NCBI RefSeq assembly: GCF_002940685.1 | Contig: NZ_PNFP01000021.1 | Location: 1-64,000, forward strand | Length of the DNA stretch: 64,000 nucleotides | Reading direction: 5' to 3' | Source: Ensifer adhaerens | Lineage (GTDB): Bacteria > Pseudomonadota > Alphaproteobacteria > Rhizobiales > Rhizobiaceae | Shown here: piece after piece, positions 46,438 through 54,500 of the stretch | Layout of the letters: the number at the start of each line of letters is the position of its first letter | Numbering within the stretch: position 1 is the stretch's first letter | Notes under the pieces: generated by a model | Databases searched by the model: none | Told to the model about the DNA's origin: nothing | The model's input: only the letters and a program-made list of their open reading frames with translations | Position numbers and translations under genes: made by a program

Positions 46438-47463
46438 ATGAAGCTGAGGGAGTTCGCACAACAACTGGGCCTTTCGCCGACCACCGTCAGCCGGGCGCTG
46501 AGCGGCTATCCCGAGGTCAGCGAAAAGACGCGCAAGCGCGTCGCCGAAGAGGCGGCCCGCCTCGGCTATCGTCCGAACATCAATGCGGTGAGGCTCGCCA
46601 CCGGTCGCGCCGGCGCGATCGGCGTCGTCATGGGGCGGTCCGGCGAATTCCATTTCTCCGAATTCATGGGGGGACTTGCCGAACGGCTCGGCACCGAGGA
46701 TATCGACATCCTCGTCAGCCCGATGGACGACAAGGACCCCAAGGGCGAAATCCAGCTCTATAGCCGGCTCGCCGTCAGCGGCCGCGTCGACGCCGTGATC
46801 GTGCATTCGCCCGAACCGAACGACGAGCGCATCGCCCTCCTCCACAAGCTCGGCATGCCCTTCCTCGTGCATGGGCGATCCGACATCGACGTGCCGCACG
46901 CCTGGCTCGATATCGACAACGAGGGCGCCATCCGCCGCGCGACCTCGCACTTGATCGACCTCGGCCATCGCCGCATCGCCATGATCAACGGCAGGCAGGG
47001 CCGCACCTTCTCGCTTCACCGCGACAAGGGCTACCGCGATGCGCTGCAGGCGCGCGGCATCGCCTTCGATCCCCGCCTCGTCGCCCATGGCAACTTCACC
47101 GACGAACTCGGCTTCCGCTTCGCGCGCTCGTTCCTCGAACAGACCCCGCGCCCCACCGCCTTCGTCGCCGGCTCGATGATGACGGCGCTCGGCATCTATA
47201 GAGCAGCCCGATCGATGGGCCTGGAGATCGGCCGCGAGGTCTCCGTCATCGCCCATGACGATGTCTTCCCGTACCTCACGGCCGACAACATGGTGCCGTC
47301 GCTCTCGGCGACGCGCTCGTCGATGCGTGCGGCGGGCGCGCGTTCGGCCGACCTCGTGTTGCAACTGCTCTCGGGCCGGCCGAGTGAAGAGGTACACGAA
47401 CTCTGGCCGGTGGAACTGATCCTCAGGGAATCGACCGCACCACCACCACCGGAACGCTCGTAG
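46438..47463 (+). CDS. thuR: ThuR, LacI-family regulator of the thu operon
   Basis: 341 residues. The LacI HTH is canonical (MKLREFAQQLGLSPTTVSRALSGYPEVSEKT), with hinge helix NAVRLATGRAGAIG, then a sugar-binding domain. Divergent from thuE, as in S. meliloti. It likely represses thuEFGKAB until trehalose or a related ligand binds; ligand not determined by sequence. Confidence 0.93.
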   Translation: MKLREFAQQLGLSPTTVSRALSGYPEVSEKTRKRVAEEAARLGYRPNINAVRLATGRAGAIGVVMGRSGEFHFSEFMGGLAERLGTEDIDILVSPMDDKDPKGEIQLYSRLAVSGRVDAVIVHSPEPNDERIALLHKLGMPFLVHGRSDIDVPHAWLDIDNEGAIRRATSHLIDLGHRRIAMINGRQGRTFSLHRDKGYRDALQARGIAFDPRLVAHGNFTDELGFRFARSFLEQTPRPTAFVAGSMMTALGIYRAARSMGLEIGREVSVIAHDDVFPYLTADNMVPSLSATRSSMRAAGARSADLVLQLLSGRPSEEVHELWPVELILRESTAPPPPERS

Positions 47464-47480
47464 GGTCGACGTCGACCGCC

Positions 47481-47822
47481 TCAGTGGAAGGTCGATTTGG
47501 AGAAGAGGTTGAGCACCACCACGCCGGCAATGATCAGGCCGAGCCCCAGAATGGCCGCCGGGTCGAGCTTCTGCCCGAAGGCAAAATAACCGACGAGCGA
47601 AATCAGCACGATGCCGAGCCCGCTCCAGACCGCATAGGCGATGCCGACCGGGATGAAGCGCAGCGTATAGGACAGGAAGAAGAAGGCGATCGCGTAGCAG
47701 ACGACCATCACGACCGTCGGCCCGAGCCGGGTAAAATGCTGCGCTGCCTGCATCGCCGAGGTGCCGAGCACCTCGAAGACGATGGCTGCAACCAGGACGG
47801 TATAGAGCATGGCGGGGTTCAT
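47481..47822 (-). CDS. SMR-family drug/metabolite exporter
   Basis: 113 residues from ATG 47822 (GGAG upstream). Four helices, with the essential membrane Glu in VFEVLGTSAM (EmrE E14 equivalent, about residue 16) and the AYAVWSGLGIVLISLVG block. EmrE/QacE-like homodimer exporting quaternary cations. It follows its TetR regulator gene after 17 bp. A 14-bp perfect palindrome (GGTCGACGTCGACC, 47464-47477) separates it from thuR. Confidence 0.93.
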   Translation of the reverse strand: MNPAMLYTVLVAAIVFEVLGTSAMQAAQHFTRLGPTVVMVVCYAIAFFFLSYTLRFIPVGIAYAVWSGLGIVLISLVGYFAFGQKLDPAAILGLGLIIAGVVVLNLFSKSTFH

Positions 47823-47839
47823 CGGGGACTCCATCCGCG

Positions 47840-48400
47840 TTACTGCGCCGAAAGCGCCTTGAGATTTTCAACGAGGCCGGCCCGCGCCTCGGCGTCCAGT
47901 TCGTGGCTCTGCATCAGATCCGCGAGCCACACTCCATCGCAGGCAAAGCGGGCAAGCATGCAGCCGGTCGAGGCGTCGGTCTCCGCAAACTCCACCGATC
48001 GCCGGCCGACCCAGTCACGCCAGCGGCTCTTCAGGTGCGGCTCGGCAATGAGCGCGATCGTCAGCATGCGCCAGCCCGGCACGTCGGTGGCGGGATCGAG
48101 CGCGAAGCAGACGTCGATATAGGCGCGGGTGAAGCGCCCCTTCGCCACCGGATCGCGTGCCATCGCCGCCTCGATCTCACGGTTGAACCGCGTCACCAGA
48201 TCGTCGAACAGCCCGTCAAGAAGAGCGAGCTTGTTCGGAAAGTGATGCAGCAGCCCGCCCTTGCTGACGCCGGCTGCCTGCGACACCGCATCGAGCGTGA
48301 TGCCGGCCACCCCCTGCTCGTGCGAAAGGCGTGCGGCGACCTCCAGCAATTGCTGGCGCACCTGTTCCGGCTGTTTCTTGCGGCGATGAGCTTCTGTCAT
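47840..48400 (-). CDS. TetR-family repressor of the SMR exporter
   Basis: 186 residues with an N-terminal HTH (GITLDAVSQAAGVSKGGLLHHFPNKLALL). The rest is a helical ligand-binding domain. Upstream of its own start is an ACCGTC-TG-GACGGT palindrome, so it probably represses itself and the downstream exporter in one operon. Inducer likely a cationic toxic compound, by context. Confidence 0.92.
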   Translation of the reverse strand: MTEAHRRKKQPEQVRQQLLEVAARLSHEQGVAGITLDAVSQAAGVSKGGLLHHFPNKLALLDGLFDDLVTRFNREIEAAMARDPVAKGRFTRAYIDVCFALDPATDVPGWRMLTIALIAEPHLKSRWRDWVGRRSVEFAETDASTGCMLARFACDGVWLADLMQSHELDAEARAGLVENLKALSAQ

Positions 48401-48414
48401 GTTGCTATAAAGAT

Positions 48415-48428
48415 ACCGTCTGGACGGT
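48415..48428. promoter_or_regulatory. TetR operator palindrome
   Basis: ACCGTC-TG-GACGGT with perfect 6-bp arms, 15 bp upstream of the tetR start and within the flanking AT-rich ATAAAGATACC. Position fits autorepression of the tetR-SMR operon. Confidence 0.7.
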
Positions 48429-48540
48429 TTGTCAAGAGAGGCAGCCCTCGACCGCGATGAAACGCCGCAAATCCGCGTTCTGAAAATCGTTGTTCGCCCG
48501 GTCGCCGCGCGCTAGGACCGGTGGAACGAAGGATGCGAAG

Positions 48541-48933
48541 ATGGCGGAACCGGAAACCACGACCCTCTACGAAGCCATCGGCGGCGACCCGACGGTTCGC
48601 GCCCTGACACGCCGTTTCTACGAGCTGATGGACACGCTGCCGGAAGCGGCGCGCTGCCGCGCCGTGCACCCGCCCGATCTCTCCGGAAGCGAAGAGAAAT
48701 TCTACGAGTACCTGACCGGCTGGCTCGGCGGGCCGCCGATCTATGTCGAGAAGCGCGGCCACCCGATGCTGCGCCGCCGCCATTTCGTCGCCGAGATCGG
48801 ACCTGAAGAGCGCGACGAATGGCTGCTCTGCTTTACCCGGGCGCTTGAGGAAACGATCGAGCACCCGAAGCTCAGGCGGATCATCCTCGACCCGATCACC
48901 CGCCTCGCCCTTCACATGCAAAACAAGGAATGA
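48541..48933 (+). CDS. Truncated hemoglobin, group II (TrHbO type)
   Basis: 130 residues. TrHb group II features: LYEAIGGDPTVRALTRRFYELM, the proximal His in RRRHF (F8), YVEKRGHPMLRRRHF linking region, and Trp in EWLLCF (G8 Trp, typical for group II). Binds O2 or detoxifies NO/ROS, useful in a rhizosphere or nodule environment. The next gene overlaps by four bases. Confidence 0.92.
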   Translation: MAEPETTTLYEAIGGDPTVRALTRRFYELMDTLPEAARCRAVHPPDLSGSEEKFYEYLTGWLGGPPIYVEKRGHPMLRRRHFVAEIGPEERDEWLLCFTRALEETIEHPKLRRIILDPITRLALHMQNKE

Positions 48934-49304
48934 CCATGTCGCACAGCGGATTTCGCGCAACGACGCTTTTTGTTGCCGGCCTGATGGGGCTGACGGGCGT
49001 CGTCAGCGCGGCTGCGGCTTCGCATGGCGACGACCCGCGCCTGCTCGCCGGCATTTCGGCCATGTGCCTCGCCCACGCCCCGGCATTGGTGGCACTCTAC
49101 GCAGCCTGGCCGCACTTTCGCACCGCAGCCGCTGCCGCCCTCCTCATCGCTGTCGGCACGGCGCTGTTTTCGGCCGATCTCGCGATGCGCCATGTTGCAG
49201 GCCACGGCCTCTTCCCGATGTCCGCTCCGCTCGGCGGCACGACCATCATGGCGGGCTGGCTCGCCGTTTCGTTCGGCGCCTTCCTGCCGAAAAAGACGGC
49301 CTGA
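48930..49304 (+). CDS. DUF423 family small membrane protein
   Basis: 124 residues, four hydrophobic segments; characteristic DUF423 pattern GLMGLTGVVSAAAASHG near the N-terminus, LFSADLAMRHVAG and APLGGTTIMAGWL. Function unknown. The start overlaps the hemoglobin stop (ATGA), so the two are co-translated. Confidence 0.85.
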   Translation: MTMSHSGFRATTLFVAGLMGLTGVVSAAAASHGDDPRLLAGISAMCLAHAPALVALYAAWPHFRTAAAAALLIAVGTALFSADLAMRHVAGHGLFPMSAPLGGTTIMAGWLAVSFGAFLPKKTA

Positions 49305-49314
49305 CCCAAAACAA

Positions 49315-49348
49315 TTCGCCTCCCGGAGAGATCCATCCGGGAGGCGAA
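49315..49348 (-). terminator. Intrinsic terminator between convergent operons
   Basis: Perfect 12-bp stem TTCGCCTCCCGG / CCGGGAGGCGAA with a 10-base loop. On the minus strand it is followed by TTGTTTTGGG, so it mainly stops the heme monooxygenase operon coming from the right. Confidence 0.85.
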
Positions 49349-49391
49349 TAACACGCAAAATCAGGATTGTATGCGCGCGCTGGCGCGCGGA

Positions 49392-49706
49392 TCAGGCGCC
49401 CTCGACAGCCGAAAATCCCTCGAACTTCGGCGGGCCGAGATACATCGCCTTGTTATCGCCGGCGTTCCGATGGGCCGCGCGAAAATTCTCCGACTTGGTC
49501 CAGGCCGAAAACGAGTCCTTGTCCTTCCAGACCGAGTTCGAAACGAAGAGCGTGTAGCCCTCCTCCGGCACGCTGTCTCCGCGCAGCAGATGGAAGGAAA
49601 CGAAGCCGGGCATCTCCGACAGGCTGGAATCGCGCCCCTTCCAAACCGCCTCGAAGGCTTCTTCGTGGCCGATGGCGATGCGGAAACGGTTCATGGCAAC
49701 AAACAT
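49392..49706 (-). CDS. IsdG-like heme-degrading monooxygenase (ABM fold)
   Basis: 104 residues, antibiotic-biosynthesis-monooxygenase (ABM) fold. The residues required in IsdG/IsdI (Asn, Trp, His) are conserved: Asn6, Trp69 (SAWTKSE) and His79 (AAHRNAG), at the expected spacing. It therefore most likely opens heme to release iron without a classic heme oxygenase. The gene is in a minus-strand operon downstream of a TGA-N9-TCA iron box, near hmuSTUV, which supports a heme-iron role (HmuQ/HmuD type in other rhizobia). Confidence 0.85.
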   Translation of the reverse strand: MFVAMNRFRIAIGHEEAFEAVWKGRDSSLSEMPGFVSFHLLRGDSVPEEGYTLFVSNSVWKDKDSFSAWTKSENFRAAHRNAGDNKAMYLGPPKFEGFSAVEGA

Positions 49707-49715
49707 TTGGAACTC

Positions 49716-49985
49716 CTAGGCGCTTTCTTTTTTCCGGGCTGCGTCGTTGGCGGCCCGGGGAAAGGCGAGGATAGTTCCTTCTTTCGGCTCCGCAAGGCCG
49801 AGCGGATCGCGCACCGGCGGGCGCGTCTGCCAGGCGGGGAACTCGGCGACATTGGTGTTCTCTTCCACCATGCGCGCCCGTCGCGTCAGGATCTCGTAAA
49901 GCTCGGGCACCAGGCCGTCACCCTGCTGCGCCGCAAGCTTGTGCAGACCGATCATCATGGCGAGGTCGGGACGTTCTTCGTTCAT
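49716..49985 (-). CDS. Small protein of the heme monooxygenase operon, unknown
   Basis: 89 residues from ATG 49985 (an in-frame start at 50009 is possible). No signal peptide or membrane segment; N-terminal acidic MNEERPDLAMMIGLHKLAAQ helix, then a proline-rich stretch and a basic C-terminus (NDAARKKESA). Ends 9 bp before the IsdG-like gene. No domain recognised. Confidence 0.75.
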   Translation of the reverse strand: MNEERPDLAMMIGLHKLAAQQGDGLVPELYEILTRRARMVEENTNVAEFPAWQTRPPVRDPLGLAEPKEGTILAFPRAANDAARKKESA

Positions 49986-50013
49986 TGCAAACTCTCGTCT
50001 TGTCTTCAAAGGA

Positions 50014-50427
50014 TTACCGCTCGTTGCGGCTGGTGGTCAGGTCCTGAAGCGCGCGTTCCAGGCTCGACTTCGAGCCGTTCCGCAGCGGCACGAAGGCCTT
50101 GCCCCACTTCTTGCAGCCGGTCTTCACGCGAAGACACGCGTCATGGCTGATGCAGTCGATCGGGCAGAAGACACAGTCGACCGACGGCAGCACCCGGTCG
50201 ATGCGCGATACAGCCTCGCGCAGGCCGCCATCGTGGTGCAGCAGCTCGGCGCCAAAGGAGCTGGCGATTTCGCGCAAGTGCGCCACCTGGCAATCGCGGC
50301 CGCCGACATAGAGGAAGCTGCGCCCTTCGAGCGTCGCCTTGCCGGCCTCCTGGCGGACCTCGACCGGTTCCGAAGCCGGGCGACCCTTGCCGTTCTTCGC
50401 CGCATTCTGGTGACGCTTGCCGCGCAT
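50014..50427 (-). CDS. DUF2325 protein
   Basis: 137 residues from ATG 50427 (GGAGAAG upstream). DUF2325 pattern: FLYVGGRDCQVAHLREIASS, LLHHDGGLRE, then cysteine-rich VDCVFCPIDCISHDAC with four or more Cys. Members occur in several bacteria beside iron and heme genes; the cysteines might bind metal or form disulfides. Heads an operon with the next two genes on the minus strand. Confidence 0.8.
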   Translation of the reverse strand: MRGKRHQNAAKNGKGRPASEPVEVRQEAGKATLEGRSFLYVGGRDCQVAHLREIASSFGAELLHHDGGLREAVSRIDRVLPSVDCVFCPIDCISHDACLRVKTGCKKWGKAFVPLRNGSKSSLERALQDLTTSRNER

Positions 50428-50565
50428 GCAATCTTCTCCGTCTGGTCGCGCGACAAGGGCCTTCATCGGCAGCCGGTCGCATCGGGACTTCCTCTCGACA
50501 CACACCTTTTGGCTGCGTGACGGGGGCAACCTATTAAACTTGATAAACGGAGTAAAGTATAAACA

Positions 50566-50580
50566 TGAGTTTTTGCATCA
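50566..50580. promoter_or_regulatory. Iron-responsive (RirA-type) IRO box upstream of DUF2325 operon
   Basis: TGA-GTTTTTGCA-TCA is an exact TGA-N9-TCA match, the motif bound by RirA under iron-replete conditions in Rhizobium and Sinorhizobium. It lies 139 bp before the DUF2325 start in an AT-rich gap between that gene and tonB. Confidence 0.7.
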
Positions 50581-50628
50581 TATTTTTTCTTGCAACTTCT
50601 GCGAGCCGAGCGCCCTCGAGGACGAAAG

Positions 50629-51534
50629 TCAGCGAACGGTCGCAACCATCGGCACGATGAAGGATTCGGAGCTCGGCGCTCCGGCCGGAAACGCCGGGAA
50701 CGGGGCAGCGCGGCGAACCGCATCGACGGCCGCCTCGTCGATCGCCGGCGAGCCGGAGCTGCCCGCGATGCCGACGCGCGTCAGGTTTCCGTTCGCCGTC
50801 AGGGTGAAGCGGACGGTCGCCGTGCCGGATACGCCGTCGCGCCTTGCGGCGGCCGGAACCTTGAACCGGCGCGTGATCCTCTTGCGGATCTTGCCGCCAT
50901 AGTTCTCCATGTTCGCATTCCCGACTTCGGTCGCGCGGCTGTTGCCATTCGCTGCGGAGGAATTGCCATTCTCCTGGCCGTCCTGCTTGCCCTTGACCTG
51001 GTTCTGCGCCTGCTCGCCCTGGTCGCCCGCCTTCTTGCGGGTCACCTTCTTCTTCTTCACCGGCTCCTTCTTCGGCTCCGGCTTTTCGACCTTTTCCTTC
51101 TTCGGCTCCTCGGGCTTTTCTTCCGGCACAACGGTCTCGACCGGCGCAACGCTCGCCGTCACCACCGCTTCGGCGACCTGAAGGGTCGGCATTTCCTCAG
51201 CCGGCAGGATCACGTCCGCTTCGGTCGCCGTCAGGTCGTGGGGCTCCTCGGCTGTGATCTCCTGGGTCGGGGCGACATCCTCGACCGGCTGGGTTTCGGC
51301 GGGCTGGACCTCCTCGGGAAGGTCCTCCGTGGGCTCGACCACATCGGACACCGCGCCCGACTGAAGCGTCTCCTCGAAAGCGTCGCCGAGAAGCGCCACT
51401 TCGACGCTTGCGCCGCCCTCGATCAGATCCAGCTGCGTCTCGGGCGGGTTGCCGCCAAACAGGGTCGCGAGCACGACGCCGTGCGTTGCAAGCGAGAAGA
51501 CCGCGGCCCCGGTCCAGATGACGATACGCTTCAT
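50629..51534 (-). CDS. tonB: TonB energy-transducing protein
   Basis: 301 residues from ATG 51534. An N-terminal single membrane segment (about 7-28), a long periplasmic linker rich in Pro/Glu/Lys (VVPEEKPEEPKKEKVEKPEP with KEPVKKKKVTRKK), and a C-terminal TonB domain (GKIRKRITRRFKVPAAARRD ... VGIAGSSGSPAIDEAAVDAV). It transfers proton-motive force from ExbBD to outer-membrane receptors. Located with heme uptake genes; no exbBD or TonB receptor in the window. Confidence 0.94.
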   Translation of the reverse strand: MKRIVIWTGAAVFSLATHGVVLATLFGGNPPETQLDLIEGGASVEVALLGDAFEETLQSGAVSDVVEPTEDLPEEVQPAETQPVEDVAPTQEITAEEPHDLTATEADVILPAEEMPTLQVAEAVVTASVAPVETVVPEEKPEEPKKEKVEKPEPKKEPVKKKKVTRKKAGDQGEQAQNQVKGKQDGQENGNSSAANGNSRATEVGNANMENYGGKIRKRITRRFKVPAAARRDGVSGTATVRFTLTANGNLTRVGIAGSSGSPAIDEAAVDAVRRAAPFPAFPAGAPSSESFIVPMVATVR

Positions 51535-51591
51535 TGCAGCCTTACCTTCGTCGCGCCAGGGCGACGCAAACCTCATGCTCAGATTGCGCGA

Positions 51592-51638
51592 TCCCGCTCA
51601 GCCCCGGTCCCGCTCAGCTCCCGTCCCGCTCAACCCTT
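51592..51638. repeat. Three-copy 16-bp tandem repeat
   Basis: TCCCGCTCAGCCCCGG, TCCCGCTCAGCTCCCG and TCCCGCTCAACCCTT are consecutive from 51592, overlapping the stop codon of the small exported-protein gene and lying before tonB. Recent slippage expansion or a spacer; no other function seen. Confidence 0.8.
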
Positions 51639-52067
51639 GAGTTCGACCGCAGACTTCGAACCGGTCTTGATCCCGCTCATGCACGCGCCCGGCTGAACGC
51701 CATCGCCGACACAGGCCGGCGCATCGTTGATCAGCAGGCTCTTCACCGCATCGCAATTGGTGCCGGGAAGATCGAACTGGCGAACCTTGGTCTTGCCGGC
51801 GGGAAGATCGCGGAAATCGAGCACGGCCATCCGCTCGACCAGTCCCTTCTGGTCGAAGATCACGAACTCAAAGGAAACCTTGCTCAGCGACTGCGCGAAT
51901 TCATTGCCGGCGACGAAGGTGAGCTTGCAGCCCTTCTGGGACGGCGCCACCTCGTTGAGCTCGATCGTCAAGCCTCCGAACGTCGCAGTTTCCTGCGCCT
52001 TGGCAGCGGTTGCGGCGACCAGAGCCGCAAGCGCAAGGGAAGCAATCGGAAGGCTGGAAAACTTCAT
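51630..52067 (-). CDS. Small exported protein upstream of tonB
   Basis: 145 residues from ATG 52067 (GGAG upstream). Signal peptide ends ...TAAKAQE. Four cysteines (GCKL, GTNCDA, PACVGD, GACMSG) suggest two disulfides in the periplasm. Contains FVAGNEFAQSLSKVSFEFVIFD, resembling proteins with unknown role found beside tonB in Rhizobiales. Divergent from hemP across a control region carrying an iron box. Confidence 0.78.
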   Translation of the reverse strand: MKFSSLPIASLALAALVAATAAKAQETATFGGLTIELNEVAPSQKGCKLTFVAGNEFAQSLSKVSFEFVIFDQKGLVERMAVLDFRDLPAGKTKVRQFDLPGTNCDAVKSLLINDAPACVGDGVQPGACMSGIKTGSKSAVELKG

Positions 52068-52147
52068 AACGACACCACTCCAAAGGATCGAGCACACCAC
52101 CGAGCGCCGTCCGCACGCCCTTGTCCACAAGCCGGCAGCAACTAACT

Positions 52148-52200
52148 TGAGTTTGTAAGTCCGGTATTGCGTCCATAAATAAATATGAGTAATGAAGTCA
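52148..52200. promoter_or_regulatory. hemP/exported-protein control region with RirA-type IRO box
   Basis: An exact TGA-GTAATGAAG-TCA (TGA-N9-TCA) sits at 52186-52200, 28 bp upstream of hemP. A near match TGA-GTTTGTAAG-TCC is at 52148-52162, which could serve the divergent tonB-side gene. Two such boxes would allow iron control of both directions. Confidence 0.7.
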
Positions 52201-52228
52201 AGATAGTAAACGAATTGCACGGCAGGAA

Positions 52229-52456
52229 ATGCTGGAAAAACAGCGTGGCCTGCCCTTCTCGAAACGGCCAACCGCAGTGACCAACGACAACAATCTCGCG
52301 CGCCCCTCCGAGCCGCCGACGCCGGCAGGGCGGGCGCAACGGATCATCGAAAGTCGCGAGCTCTTCGGCACCGAAAACGAGATCCTCATTTCCCACGACG
52401 GCGCGATCTACCGCATGAAGATCACCCGCCAAGGCAAACTGATCCTGAACAAATAG
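52229..52456 (+). CDS. hemP: HemP/HmuP hemin uptake regulator-like protein
   Basis: 75 residues. The HemP core is at the C-terminus: RAQRIIESRELFGTENEILI followed by SHDGAIYRMKITRQGKLILNK, i.e. the pattern IxHxGxxYxLRxTxxGKLILxK. HmuP proteins activate heme receptor genes in rhizobia. Directly upstream of hmuS (4-bp gap). Confidence 0.93.
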   Translation: MLEKQRGLPFSKRPTAVTNDNNLARPSEPPTPAGRAQRIIESRELFGTENEILISHDGAIYRMKITRQGKLILNK

Positions 52457-52460
52457 GCAG

Positions 52461-53528
52461 ATGAAAATGACCGAGAGCCTTCGCCCCACTCCCGCTGAAA
52501 TCCGCGCCTACCGCGCCGAAAACCCGAAGATGCGCGAGCGCGACATCGCAGCTCAGCTCGGCGTTTCCGAAGCCGCGCTGGTCGCTGCCGAATGTGGGCT
52601 GACCGCCGTGCGCATCGATGCCGACGCCAACCGCTTCCTGTCACGCGTCGAGGAACTCGGCGAAGTGATGGCGCTCACCCGCAACGAAAGCGCGGTGCAC
52701 GAGAAGATCGGCGTCTACGAGAAGATCACCACCGGCGAAATGGCGAGCATTGTGCTCGGCGAGCAGATCGACCTTCGCGTCTTTCCGAGCGCCTGGGCGC
52801 ACGCCTTCGCCGTGACGAAGACGGACGACAAGGGCGAAGCCCGAAAGAGCCTGCAGTTCTTCGACAAATGGGGCAACGCCGTGCACAAGGTGCACCTGCG
52901 CGCCGCATCGAACGACGAGGCCTATGAAAAGATCGTTCAGGATTTCCGCCTTGACGACCAGACGCAGGAATTTGTCGCCGACGCCAGCGTTCAGCCGACC
53001 GACGACAAGCCGGAGACCGTCGTCGACGTCGCCGAACTGCGCGACCGCTGGGCGAAGATGACCGACACCCACCAGTTCCACGGCATGCTGCGCAAGCTGA
53101 AGATCGGCCGCCGCCAGGCGCTGAGCAACATCGGCGAAGATTTCGCCTGGCAGCTCGACCCGCAGAGCGTCGAGGCCATGATGCAGGCAAGCGCCGAAGT
53201 CGAACTGCCGATCATGTGCTTCGTCGGCAACCGCGGCATGATCCAGATCCATTCCGGCCCGATCGAAAAGATCGCGACGATGGGCCCGTGGCTGAACGTC
53301 ATGGACCCGACATTCCACCTGCACCTGCGCGCCGATCACATCGCCGAGCTCTGGGCCGTGCGCAAGCCGACGGCCGACGGCCATGTCACCTCGATCGAGG
53401 CGCTGGACGCCAAGGGCGAGATGATCATTCAGTTCTTCGGCAAGCGCAAAGAGGGCCTGGCGGAACGTCCGGAATGGCGCTCGATCGCCGAGGGCCTGCC
53501 GCGCCTCGATACGACCGTCGCCGCCTGA
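52461..53528 (+). CDS. hmuS: HmuS, cytoplasmic heme-handling/degrading protein
   Basis: 355 residues in two homologous halves (each about 170). The central TDTHQFHGML block (about 198-207) and IMCFVGNRGMIQIHSGPIEK belong to the HemS/ChuS/HmuS fold; His near 203 is the heme ligand candidate. Delivers or cleaves heme taken in by HmuTUV. First of hmuSTUV. Adjacent Met codons (52461 or 52467) are possible starts. Confidence 0.94.
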   Translation: MKMTESLRPTPAEIRAYRAENPKMRERDIAAQLGVSEAALVAAECGLTAVRIDADANRFLSRVEELGEVMALTRNESAVHEKIGVYEKITTGEMASIVLGEQIDLRVFPSAWAHAFAVTKTDDKGEARKSLQFFDKWGNAVHKVHLRAASNDEAYEKIVQDFRLDDQTQEFVADASVQPTDDKPETVVDVAELRDRWAKMTDTHQFHGMLRKLKIGRRQALSNIGEDFAWQLDPQSVEAMMQASAEVELPIMCFVGNRGMIQIHSGPIEKIATMGPWLNVMDPTFHLHLRADHIAELWAVRKPTADGHVTSIEALDAKGEMIIQFFGKRKEGLAERPEWRSIAEGLPRLDTTVAA

Positions 53529-53549
53529 GGCAGAGAATAGGACACGCAG

Positions 53550-54500
53550 ATGATCAACCGCCTCGACTTCCGTCGCCTTCGCCGTTCAGGACTGGCGCTC
53601 GCCGCCTTCGCCCTCTCGGCCCCCTTCCTGCTGCCGGCGGTGGCACCCGGTGCCCCCTCCTTCATCCGAGCGGCGATGGCCGAGGACACGCAGAAGGCCG
53701 ACGTCTCGCGCGTCGTTTCGGTTGGCGGTGCCGTGACCGAGATCATCTATGCGCTCGGCGAAGAAGGTCGCCTCGTCGGGCGTGATTCCACCAGCACCTA
53801 TCCGGAGGCGGCAAAGACGCTTCCGGATGTCGGCTACATGCGTCAGCTTGCGCCGGAAGGCATCATCGCCGTCAACCCGAGCGCCATCGTCGCCGTCGAA
53901 GGCAGCGGCCCGCCCGAGGCTCTGGCCGTGCTGAAGGAGGCCAACATCGCCTTCACCAGCGTGCCCGAGACCTTCGACAAGGCCGGCATTCCCGCCAAGA
54001 TCCGCGCCGTTGGTGCCTTTCTCGGTGTCGAGGACAGGGCCGAAACGCTTGCCAAGAGCGTCGAGGCCGATCTTGACGCGGCTGTCGCCGAGGGTGCAGC
54101 GCGCCCGGCAGCCGAGCGCAAGCGCGTCCTCTTCATCCTCAGCACCCAGGGCGGCAAGGTCATGGCCTCTGGTCTGGGCACCGCGGCCAACGGCATCATC
54201 GAGCTCTCCGGCGCCGTGAACGCGGTCGGCAACTTCCCCGGCTACAAGGCGCTGACCGACGAAGCGATCATCGAAGCCAAGCCCGACGTCATCCTGATGA
54301 TGGATCGCGGCGGCGAGCATTCCGCCAAGGCGGACGAACTTTTCGCCCTGCCGGCGCTGAGCCTCACGCCCGCTGCCAAGGACAAGGCGCTCGTGCGCAT
54401 GGACGGCCTGCACCTGCTCGGTTTCGGCCCGCGCACGGCAAGCGCCATTCGCGAACTGAATGCAGCCGTCTACGGAAAGAAGGCCAATGCCTCGCAGTGA
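53550..54500 (+). CDS. hmuT: HmuT, periplasmic heme-binding protein
   Basis: 316 residues; the N-terminus looks like a long signal peptide (MINRLDFRRLRRSGLALAAF ... AMAED). Class III (BtuF/PhuT) binding protein: VVSVGGAVTEIIYALGEEGRLVGRDSTS, Tyr-containing YMRQLAPEGI (the heme-ligand loop), then NAVGNFPGYKALTDEAIIE. Passes heme to HmuU/HmuV. Confidence 0.94.
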   Translation: MINRLDFRRLRRSGLALAAFALSAPFLLPAVAPGAPSFIRAAMAEDTQKADVSRVVSVGGAVTEIIYALGEEGRLVGRDSTSTYPEAAKTLPDVGYMRQLAPEGIIAVNPSAIVAVEGSGPPEALAVLKEANIAFTSVPETFDKAGIPAKIRAVGAFLGVEDRAETLAKSVEADLDAAVAEGAARPAAERKRVLFILSTQGGKVMASGLGTAANGIIELSGAVNAVGNFPGYKALTDEAIIEAKPDVILMMDRGGEHSAKADELFALPALSLTPAAKDKALVRMDGLHLLGFGPRTASAIRELNAAVYGKKANASQ

